Assembly (NCBI GenBank): GCA_040389305.1 | Contig: JAZKAD010000045.1 | Location: 1 to 6,752 of the forward strand | Direction of reading: 5' to 3' | DNA from: JAZKAD01 sp040389305 | Lineage (GTDB): Bacteria; Pseudomonadota; Alphaproteobacteria; Rickettsiales; Rickettsiaceae | Length of the DNA stretch: 6,752 nt | In this document: piece by piece, positions 1-5,252 of the stretch | Numbering within the stretch: the first letter of the stretch is position 1 | Layout: the number at the start of each line of letters is the position of its first letter | Notes under the pieces: model-generated | What the model was told of the DNA's origin: nothing | Database searches by the model: none | Seen by the model: only the letters and a program-made list of their open reading frames with translations | Translations under genes and position numbers: made by a program

Positions 1-111
1 CATTGAAAATAGCACGATATCATCCCTACTTCAAGCTAATTTACTATATATGAAAAGATAAATTACAGAGTCTTACCAAGAAAGAGTATGCGATATCTGT
101 ACTTATCATTG

Positions 112-1005
112 TCACGAGTTCAGTTTAAATTTCGGATTATACAGCACATTATTTTCTAGTATAGCTAAGCGGTACTCCCCTATAATCTTAAATCCTATAG
201 ATTCATATACTTTTATTGCGGCAGGATTATCCGTAAATAATACAGCTTTTATAACTCCTTCTCTTTTTACTTTAGCTAGCACATGCGCCAAAAGGAACTT
301 AGAGAAGCCTTGATTCCGATGTTCTGGTGGAGTCCAGACTGGGCCTATTTGTAACATGTCATCTACGCGAGCGTTACATGAGCATAATGATACCGGTATA
401 TTGTCTTTAATTAATATCCAGCAGTCAGTGTTTTTTATTAATCCGTCGGCCTCAATCTCGGCTCTTTTCGTGAGGTCAGAATTCTTTTTTGACCCCAAGG
501 CTTCTATTTCGTAGTCTTGCATCCATTTTTCTAAAAGATCTCTAGAAATTTCTTTAGCCTTGACCACTTTAAAACTTAAGGGGAGATTAGGTTCATTTAG
601 AAAATCGAGATTTATCTCGTACAACTTTTTATTGTTGTTAATATCAAAAGTTTTACCTGATAACCCTAACTCTCTAATAACAAATGCAGCTTGATTGTTT
701 GGTCCGAGTATCCCAGCAATTGGACGCTTAATGACTCCTTTCAGATGAGTAACCAGCCCTCTTAATATTTCAGTATCGGGTGCAAACATCATTACATTTC
801 CATTCCAGGAATGCACAATAATGCCTTTTATCCTCTCCGAGGTATCGCTAAAATACCCTAAATATTCACCATGAAACTTTGCGTCTTTGTATTCTATTCC
901 AGCGACATTTAGGTTGCCACAGATAAACATGCATTGAGTTTTGTGAGGAGACAAGAAGCCTTTTAATAGTTTTGTATCTTGTTTATTTAGTAATCTTATG
1001 CTCAT
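112..1005 (-). CDS. GNAT-family N-acetyltransferase with an extra N-terminal domain
   Basis: This 297-residue protein should transfer an acetyl group from acetyl-CoA to an amine; the substrate cannot be told from sequence. The C-terminal half (about 145-285) is a GNAT domain. Motif A lies near 219-241, with TPPEHRNQGF containing the R230-x-x-G233 pyrophosphate-binding loop. Motif B lies near 256-280 (FTDNPAAIKVYESIGF). The N-terminal half (about 1-135) lacks that loop. It resembles the degenerate GNAT-like half of two-domain acetyltransferases of the COG3393 type, which match this layout and length. There is no signal peptide or membrane segment, so it is probably cytosolic. It lies 40 nt downstream of rpe on the same strand, a looser gap than in the rest of the cluster, so it may be read through from the operon or use its own promoter (a TATAAT is present in the gap). 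No Shine-Dalgarno sequence precedes the ATG. Family is confident; function is unknown. Confidence 0.85.
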   Translation of the reverse strand: MSIRLLNKQDTKLLKGFLSPHKTQCMFICGNLNVAGIEYKDAKFHGEYLGYFSDTSERIKGIIVHSWNGNVMMFAPDTEILRGLVTHLKGVIKRPIAGILGPNNQAAFVIRELGLSGKTFDINNNKKLYEINLDFLNEPNLPLSFKVVKAKEISRDLLEKWMQDYEIEALGSKKNSDLTKRAEIEADGLIKNTDCWILIKDNIPVSLCSCNARVDDMLQIGPVWTPPEHRNQGFSKFLLAHVLAKVKREGVIKAVLFTDNPAAIKVYESIGFKIIGEYRLAILENNVLYNPKFKLNS

Positions 1006-1010
1006 ATTCG

Positions 1011-1023
1011 TACTACTGTAGTA
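1011..1023. promoter_or_regulatory. Operator-like inverted repeat upstream of the GNAT gene
   Basis: A perfect inverted repeat, TACTAC-T-GTAGTA, with 6-bp arms and a 1-base centre. It lies between the GNAT start codon (1003-1005) and a minus-strand TATAAT, and would span the predicted transcription start near 1016. That is a plausible position for a repressor site. Short palindromes also arise by chance in AT-rich DNA, so the call is tentative. Confidence 0.25.
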
Positions 1024-1028
1024 TTATA
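1023..1028 (-). promoter_or_regulatory. Possible -10 element for the GNAT gene
   Basis: On the minus strand these bases read TATAAT, a perfect sigma-70-type -10 hexamer, within the 40-nt gap between rpe and the GNAT gene. I see no matching -35 hexamer 16-18 nt upstream, where the sequence runs into the G-rich rpe 3' end, and no TGn extension. A transcript starting here would have a leader of only about 10 nt, which fits the lack of a Shine-Dalgarno sequence. The motif could be chance in an AT-rich gap. Confidence 0.3.
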
Positions 1029-1045
1029 ATTCACGCTCGTCTTAA

Positions 1046-1702
1046 TCACCCGCCCCGCAAAGCCTCGATACTTTTCCTCATATCAGTCGCGCCGAAGATA
1101 TAGCTACCAGATACAAGGATATCTGCGCCTGCATCGATGGCGAGCTGCGCTGTGCTGTCATTAATACCTCCGTCTACTTCGACCATAATATTGTGATCTT
1201 TGACCATTTCAGAAACTTGCCTTATTTTAGGAAGTTGTTCATGCATAAAAGCCTGTCCACTAAAACCAGGATTTACAGTCATGATCAAAATGAGATCGAG
1301 ATGATCCAGCAAGTTGGTAAGTACGGAGGAGGGGGTTGAGGGTATTAAGGAAATACCAGCTTTACAGCCATGAGATTTAATCAGAGATAATATGGATATA
1401 TGAGCTTCGGTTTTTTCTATAGCTTCATAATGCACAGTAATAATATCTGCGCCTGCAGCTGCAAATTCTTCGATGTACCTCTCGGGGTTTTCTATCATTA
1501 AATGAACATCGAAGGGTAGGGTAGTGGAGCTTCGCAGCGCTTTAATGACGCTTGGACCGATTGTTATATTTGGAACAAAATGACCATCCATAACATCTAT
1601 ATGCACCATATCCGCTCCAGCTTCCGTAATGCGCCTAAGCTCATGACCGAGATTTGCAAAATCAGAAGATAAAATAGAGGGGGATATTTTTACGCGTTTC
1701 AT
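1046..1702 (-). CDS. rpe: Ribulose-phosphate 3-epimerase
   Basis: Interconverts D-ribulose 5-phosphate and D-xylulose 5-phosphate in the non-oxidative pentose phosphate pathway, in the cytosol. The 218-residue length is normal for this TIM-barrel family. Signatures appear in order: SPSILSSDFANLG (7-19), VHIDVMDGHFVPN (33-45), DVHLMI (65-70), MTVNPGFSGQ (141-150), VEVDGGI (174-180) and the phosphate-binding SGS (198-200). The four expected metal ligands are present: H34, D36, H67 and D177. D36 and D177 are also the catalytic acid/base pair, so the enzyme looks intact. The ATG overlaps the fliQ stop as ATGA, a 4-nt overlap typical of translational coupling, and AGAGG lies 3 nt before the ATG. 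Pentose phosphate genes are missing from the most reduced Rickettsia genomes, so an intact rpe suggests a less reduced metabolism (inference). Confidence 0.97.
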   Translation of the reverse strand: MKRVKISPSILSSDFANLGHELRRITEAGADMVHIDVMDGHFVPNITIGPSVIKALRSSTTLPFDVHLMIENPERYIEEFAAAGADIITVHYEAIEKTEAHISILSLIKSHGCKAGISLIPSTPSSVLTNLLDHLDLILIMTVNPGFSGQAFMHEQLPKIRQVSEMVKDHNIMVEVDGGINDSTAQLAIDAGADILVSGSYIFGATDMRKSIEALRGG

Positions 1703-1965
1703 GAACCTCTAATAATATGCTGCATTATATGGTCTGTAAAAATTTGTAACTTAGACATCATATAAGGCGCTAAAAAAATCATACCTAAGTAGATTGTTAG
1801 AATTTTAGGGACGAAAGTTAAAGTTGCTTCCTGAATTTGCGTTAAAGCCTGGAATAGGGATATTACAAGTCCGACGCATAGCGAGAGCAATAGAATGGGC
1901 ATAGATATTGCGATAAGAACATAAATCGCTTCCCTACTAATCTCTTGTAATGCGCCAATATCCAT
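1699..1965 (-). CDS. fliQ: Flagellar biosynthesis protein FliQ
   Basis: Small inner-membrane subunit of the flagellar type III export gate, where FliP, FliQ and FliR form the helical entry pore for flagellar substrates. It has 88 residues, the usual length, with two hydrophobic segments at about 13-38 and 50-72. The connecting hallmark ISLFQALTQIQEATLTFVPK (35-54) is the bacterial export protein family 3 signature. Its wording is closer to flagellar FliQ than to the SctS subunit of virulence secretion systems, although the families are homologous. The ATG has AAAGG five nt upstream, overlapping the stop of the preceding IHF-like gene. The stop overlaps the rpe ATG. No other flagellar gene is in the window, so fliQ is detached from fliP and fliR here. 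The sequence shows no sign of decay. Confidence 0.93.
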   Translation of the reverse strand: MDIGALQEISREAIYVLIAISMPILLLSLCVGLVISLFQALTQIQEATLTFVPKILTIYLGMIFLAPYMMSKLQIFTDHIMQHIIRGS

Positions 1966-1970
1966 ATCTA

Positions 1971-1975
1971 CCTTT
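1971..1975 (-). promoter_or_regulatory. Ribosome binding site of fliQ
   Basis: The minus strand reads AAAGG, then five bases, then the fliQ ATG. The first A of the site is also the last base of the TAA stop of the upstream IHF-like gene. Termination and re-initiation could therefore be coupled. It is one of the clearest Shine-Dalgarno sequences in the operon and fixes the fliQ start. Confidence 0.55.
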
Positions 1976-2259
1976 TATCTATTAATTCTTTCGAGAATAT
2001 TCTGTGGCATGCGGTAATAGACGGATTTAACAGTTCGGCTTTCGGCAGATGTTTTGCCGCTAGAAAGACTTGAATTTGGAGAGAATTTGCGATTTCTTAT
2101 GCTGAAACTACCAAAGCCTCTTATCTCAATCCGGTTGCCATTTTCTAGCTCTTCTGCTATAGAATTCCATACAATATCTACTGCAATAGCCACATCCTTT
2201 GGAGCTAGATCTGGGTTATTTTTAGATATTGTATTTATTAAATCTTGCCTTGCCGCCAT
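1975..2259 (-). CDS. HU/IHF-family DNA-binding protein, IHF beta-like with divergent arm
   Basis: A small nucleoid protein expected to bend DNA as a dimer. It has 94 residues, normal for the family. The N-terminal helical dimerisation region (about 1-40) is followed by NRIEIRGFGSFSIR (42-55), which matches IHF beta (IhfB/HimD) better than HU. The arm that inserts into the minor groove is unusual. Where the family has a GRNPKTG-type tip carrying the intercalating proline, this protein has FSPNSSLSSGK (59-69). P61 is present but out of register, and the conserved Arg-Asn-Pro is absent. The closing helix NILERIN (87-93) is family-like. The ATG is 3 nt after the smpB stop; the nearest GAGG is about 12 nt upstream, rather far, so translation may depend on coupling. 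Family is clear; the IHF beta assignment and IHF-like bending ability are uncertain. Confidence 0.88.
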   Translation of the reverse strand: MAARQDLINTISKNNPDLAPKDVAIAVDIVWNSIAEELENGNRIEIRGFGSFSIRNRKFSPNSSLSSGKTSAESRTVKSVYYRMPQNILERINR

Positions 2260-2262
2260 AAG

Positions 2263-2721
2263 CTATTTTTGCCTCAATGTTCTGGACTTTTCGCGCTCCC
2301 AATCCTTTTCTTTAATTGTTTCGCGCTTATCATGTAACTTTTTGCCTTTAGCTACGCCCAGTTCAATTTTAGCCATATTCTTTTCATTAAAATACAATGA
2401 GAGGGCAATTAGAGTGTAGCCTTTTATTCGAATTTTACTAATAATTTTCCTAATCTCACGTTTATGCAACAGTAATTTTCTAGGGCGGCGAGGGGCATGA
2501 TTGAATTGATGAGCTTTATCATATTCAGCGATATGAAGGTTGTAGAGCACCATCTCGAATCCATCATTTGCAGCATGGGCATCTTCGATGTTAGCTTTCC
2601 CACTTCTCAAAGACTTCATTTCGCTGCCCTTAAGAACAATTCCTGCCTCAAAGCGATCTTCAACGAAGTAGTTAAAAAGAGCTCTTTTATTTTGAGATAT
2701 AATTTTTTTATGTTCAGACAT
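2263..2721 (-). CDS. smpB: SsrA-binding protein SmpB
   Basis: Partner of tmRNA in trans-translation: it carries tmRNA into stalled ribosomes so that they are released and the nascent peptide is tagged for proteolysis. With the chosen ATG the protein has 152 residues, standard for SmpB. The oligonucleotide-binding fold is seen in NKRALFNYFVEDRFEAGIVL and GSEMKSLRSGKANIEDAHA near the N-terminus. The basic tail is also typical, with GVAKGKKLHDKR followed by an E/K/R-rich helix ending in LRQK; this tail enters the decoding centre. The frame can be extended 11 codons upstream to a TTG at 2754, but that would overlap the preceding gene. The ATG at 2721 is the first ATG, lies one base after the upstream stop, and gives the family's usual N-terminus. 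No strong Shine-Dalgarno sequence is seen, so coupling to the AsmA-like gene is likely. The tmRNA gene (ssrA) is not in the window. Confidence 0.96.
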   Translation of the reverse strand: MSEHKKIISQNKRALFNYFVEDRFEAGIVLKGSEMKSLRSGKANIEDAHAANDGFEMVLYNLHIAEYDKAHQFNHAPRRPRKLLLHKREIRKIISKIRIKGYTLIALSLYFNEKNMAKIELGVAKGKKLHDKRETIKEKDWEREKSRTLRQK

Positions 2722-2722
2722 A

Positions 2723-5083
2723 TCAGTAATTCTGCTTAATGGCGTATGGGGCAAAAATTAATCCTTTACGACGCCCCCCAGATAGGAGTTTTCCTAATAT
2801 CGGGATATGCCTTACAATAGAATTAATCCCGTATAAAGATGGAACAACGCCACCCCTAAGCTTTGCTTGATGTTTATTGGTGTCTATAAGTCCGGACATA
2901 GTAAAGTTTAAAAACCCCCCTTCGGCCGCGGCATTTTTGATACGAATCACGCCATCCTTATAATCAAAACCTCCATCAAATGTTGTGAAGCTTATATTCT
3001 TATTGTCCGTCATTGTGCTAAGAAGACCAGGAAGAGAAATAAATGAAACCATACGAGTCACAAAAGGCGCGTCTACTGTTACAAACTTTTTGAGCGCAAA
3101 ATGCCCTTGGATCTCGGGCCGAGTCTCTCCTATTTTTTTATATTTTTTATTTGTTTCCATGGTGAGTAATAAACTTCCCGATCTAACTTTGTCGTATAGC
3201 CCCAAAGCGCTAAGCAAAGCCCCTGCATTAGTAGTAGTAATTGTCCACTCCTCGCAGTCTGGTTTTTTATTTAGCGCCATCCTAAAAGTTCTAGTACCTA
3301 TATTGGAATCCATCTCTCCTTCATAGCAATGGGTTTTATCGCACTTAAGGCGCATTACGAAGCTATCAAGCCAAATATTATTTTTGAGCTTAATTTTTTT
3401 TATATTAATATTAAGATCAGCGCCTTTATCATCTGTAGCATTGTCGACATAACTACCAAGCTCTACATTCGATAAATCTAGTTGATCTCCATAAATTTTG
3501 GCTTTCAATGCGTTTTTTCCTAAAACAATGTCGGCTTTCATGTCGCTTTCGAGATATTTGATGGATGAAAAACGTAGTGTATGGGCATCATCTTTAAGAT
3601 CCAGAGCGCCTATAATTTTTAAATTACCTTCGCCAATTAGTTTGATATCAAAATGCGATGGCGTAACGTCATCTGAATGTCCTTCTACGGTAAGCCTAGC
3701 TCTTTTGCCCATAGCTTTATGTAATCCTATTTTTTTAACCTCAAATTCTATATTTTTTAGATCCGAACTTAGGTTAAGTGCGCTATGTATGCCTTTTTTG
3801 GTATAGTCAAGATCAACGCTAGTTTTTCCACTTAGTATGGAAAGCGCTTCATATTTATGCTTAGCGAGCGAAGAAAATTGCGTTGTAATATGCAGGTTGT
3901 GATCAAACCCTGCCTTTGGATCAAAATTCATTTTATAGGATAAGTTGCTGGGGTAGTCATTCACCTTGCCAGTACCACCAAGAGTTATAGCCTTGCCGTT
4001 GAAAGAGCCTTGTAATTTACCTTGCGACAACTCGACATTGCCATCAAAAATCTTTAAATTCATATCGCTAAGATCGGCTTTGATATCGTAGTTATTAGCT
4101 GATGATGGTCTCAGCGGTATCCCTATTCCGCAATCAATTTGGACTTTGCCCGTGACTTTGCGTAAATCTATTTTAGATTTTTTAAGTTCCTCTATACTTG
4201 CTTCCGGAATAAANNNNNNNNNNGGTCCCTCGCCTTTTGTATGAATTAACACCTCCCCGTCTTCTCCTTTATCCCAATCGAGAGAAACTATGCCGTCATA
4301 GAGCCTGACTTTGCCCGAATATCCTTGGCTAATATTAAAGACTAATTTACCACCAGCGAGCTTAGCATCTGCATTTATATTTTGGACTATAGGAAAATAT
4401 GCATTATATTTCAGATCGACTCCTAGCAACGAGAATTGCCCCAGAAAGCTCTCTTGTTTCACTTCGTGGTATACAAAAAAATCTTTATCTAAATTGAATT
4501 TTAGATTGCCGGAGGCTGTGCCATTTAATACGAAATCTCTGAGAAATTTCATAGTATCATTATCTGGAAATACTCGCCAAAAATTTTTATGAAGCATGAC
4601 GGGAATTTGGTCGATATTTATATCGGCCATTAACAAATTGGCTCTGCCAAGTTTTGTTTTGTAAAATAAGGAGGCATCCAGGCCACCACCACTTGCAAAA
4701 GTCACATTACCGTTACTTAGCTTTAAGTAAGATGTGGCATAAGCCACGCTACCCGAGGCATCAAACTTTAGCTCTTCCATGTGAAAATTAGATATTTTGA
4801 CATCAAAAACCAAAGCTAGTTTTTTAATGCTACGCTTTATATCGTAATGTATCGTAGCATCATCTACCGTGATAAGCTCGATGTTATCGTAGCTGGATTT
4901 TATATCACTAATCGTGATAAGGCCGTTAGTGAGAGTAACTTTACCGATTGTAGTACGAAGAGTTTTATTGTTAAGTGAGTTTTCTAGTTTAAATTTTATG
5001 GCATGCTCGAGAGCCCCGGGAATAAAAATCACCCCACAGAGAGCTGCTATGATAATAAAAATGATGGCGGCAAATATTTTCAC
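2723..5083 (-). CDS. YhdP/AsmA-like envelope protein (DUF3971 and AsmA-like C-terminal region)
   Basis: A 786-residue protein anchored in the inner membrane by one N-terminal segment (about 3-22), with the rest predicted periplasmic. It resembles the YhdP/TamB/AsmA group, long beta-rich proteins; YhdP and TamB act in phospholipid transport to the outer membrane in E. coli. A DUF3971-like stretch covers about 215-290 (NINADAKLAGGKLVFNISQG). The C-terminal AsmA-like region has DAPFVTRMVSFISLPGLL (671-688) and VPSLYGINSIVRHIPILG (747-764). It ends soon after GLIFAPYAIK and lacks the tail with a conserved NPLS-type motif usual in alphaproteobacterial relatives, which are often over 1000 residues. 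A 10-base N run falls in codons 287-290; codon 287 is CCN, so residue 287 is proline whatever the missing base. The start is GTG with an in-frame TGA directly before it and AAGGAA 7 nt upstream. It leads the operon. Family is good; exact role is inferred. Confidence 0.82.
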   Translation of the reverse strand: MKIFAAIIFIIIAALCGVIFIPGALEHAIKFKLENSLNNKTLRTTIGKVTLTNGLITISDIKSSYDNIELITVDDATIHYDIKRSIKKLALVFDVKISNFHMEELKFDASGSVAYATSYLKLSNGNVTFASGGGLDASLFYKTKLGRANLLMADINIDQIPVMLHKNFWRVFPDNDTMKFLRDFVLNGTASGNLKFNLDKDFFVYHEVKQESFLGQFSLLGVDLKYNAYFPIVQNINADAKLAGGKLVFNISQGYSGKVRLYDGIVSLDWDKGEDGEVLIHTKGEGXXXXFIPEASIEELKKSKIDLRKVTGKVQIDCGIGIPLRPSSANNYDIKADLSDMNLKIFDGNVELSQGKLQGSFNGKAITLGGTGKVNDYPSNLSYKMNFDPKAGFDHNLHITTQFSSLAKHKYEALSILSGKTSVDLDYTKKGIHSALNLSSDLKNIEFEVKKIGLHKAMGKRARLTVEGHSDDVTPSHFDIKLIGEGNLKIIGALDLKDDAHTLRFSSIKYLESDMKADIVLGKNALKAKIYGDQLDLSNVELGSYVDNATDDKGADLNINIKKIKLKNNIWLDSFVMRLKCDKTHCYEGEMDSNIGTRTFRMALNKKPDCEEWTITTTNAGALLSALGLYDKVRSGSLLLTMETNKKYKKIGETRPEIQGHFALKKFVTVDAPFVTRMVSFISLPGLLSTMTDNKNISFTTFDGGFDYKDGVIRIKNAAAEGGFLNFTMSGLIDTNKHQAKLRGGVVPSLYGINSIVRHIPILGKLLSGGRRKGLIFAPYAIKQNY
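4214..4223. other. Run of 10 ambiguous bases (assembly gap or masked bases)
   Basis: Ten consecutive N interrupt the AsmA-like gene. The reading frame and the family resemblance continue on both sides in the same frame, so the true missing length is probably 10 or another length congruent to 1 modulo 3. Nothing suggests a real disruption of the gene here. Confidence 0.97.
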
Positions 5084-5090
5084 TCAAATG

Positions 5091-5096
5091 TTCCTT
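5091..5096 (-). promoter_or_regulatory. Ribosome binding site of the AsmA-like gene
   Basis: On the minus strand this is AAGGAA, seven bases before the GTG at 5083. With the in-frame TGA immediately upstream of that GTG, it fixes the start codon as GTG even though no ATG is available. Confidence 0.7.
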
Positions 5097-5148
5097 AAAA
5101 TGTAAGAGTACCCCAGATTAGAAAGGCGATCTTAAATATATAGTGAGT

Positions 5149-5170
5149 AATAGTTTCAACACAAACTATT
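5149..5170. repeat. Perfect inverted repeat in the divergent control region
   Basis: AATAGTTT and AAACTATT form a perfect 8-bp inverted repeat around a 6-base centre (CAACAC). It lies in the leader of the minus-strand operon and upstream of the ugd promoter candidate. The arms are A/T-rich and no T-run follows, so a terminator is unlikely. A binding site for a dimeric regulator, or a weak leader hairpin, is possible. Confidence 0.35.
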
Positions 5171-5199
5171 TTAGCAAATAAAAGCAAAACTTTCTTATC

Positions 5200-5228
5200 T
5201 AGCCAAATCTCAAAAGTGTGATTATACT
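5200..5228 (+). promoter_or_regulatory. Candidate promoter of ugd
   Basis: TAGCCA (4 of 6 matches to TTGACA), a 17-base spacer, then TATACT (5 of 6 matches to TATAAT). Transcription would begin near 5235, giving a leader of about 18 nt before the ugd ATG. Its -10 overlaps the -10 candidate of the opposite strand. Confidence 0.4.
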
Positions 5229-5249
5229 TCGCTATTTTAAATATTTAAA
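5221..5249 (-). promoter_or_regulatory. Candidate promoter of the AsmA-like/smpB/fliQ/rpe operon
   Basis: On the minus strand TTTAAA (5244-5249, 4 of 6 matches to TTGACA) is followed by a 17-base spacer and a perfect TATAAT (5221-5226). Transcription would start near 5215, leaving a leader of about 130 nt before the GTG, which contains the 5149-5170 inverted repeat. A weaker TAAAAT lies closer to the gene without a good -35. AT-rich DNA yields such motifs by chance, so this is a candidate only. Confidence 0.35.
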
Positions 5250-5252
5250 TAT
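5236..5252. repeat. Two overlapping AT palindromes abutting the ugd start codon
   Basis: TTTAAATATTTAAA (5236-5249) and ATATTTAAATAT (5241-5252) are both perfect palindromes and share nine bases. The second ends directly before the ugd ATG. They replace the place where a Shine-Dalgarno sequence would be expected and overlap the -35 candidate of the opposite operon. They could be a regulator site or simple AT-rich sequence. Confidence 0.4.

Noticed and set aside
1..111. Short open stretch on the plus strand (2-61) that could be the tail of a gene entering from the left.
   Set aside because: It has only 19 codons before a stop, with no recognisable motif; too short to support a call. No terminator hairpin or RNA gene was seen in 1-111 either.
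1699..1965. fliQ as SctS of a virulence type III secretion system.
   Set aside because: The hallmark segment matches flagellar FliQ wording better and no other secretion genes are present; not fully excluded.
2054..2419. 121-codon plus-strand open frame antisense to the IHF-like gene and smpB.
   Set aside because: Low-complexity serine- and leucine-rich translation with no family resemblance; both opposite-strand genes are clear, so it is a shadow frame.
2722..2754. Longer smpB starting from TTG at 2754.
   Set aside because: It would overlap the AsmA-like gene and add a non-conserved extension; the ATG at 2721 gives the standard SmpB length and N-terminus.
2985..3326. Plus-strand open frames opposite the AsmA-like gene (this one and those near 3498-3806, 4311-4592 and 4914-5105).
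   Set aside because: All lie inside a continuous minus-strand gene with recognisable conserved blocks; none has a ribosome binding site or family motif that I can see.
5237..5248. TTAA-N4-TTAA upstream of ugd as a CtrA binding site.
   Set aside because: The CtrA consensus needs seven bases between the TTAA halves; four is wrong, and the sequence is just part of an AT palindrome.
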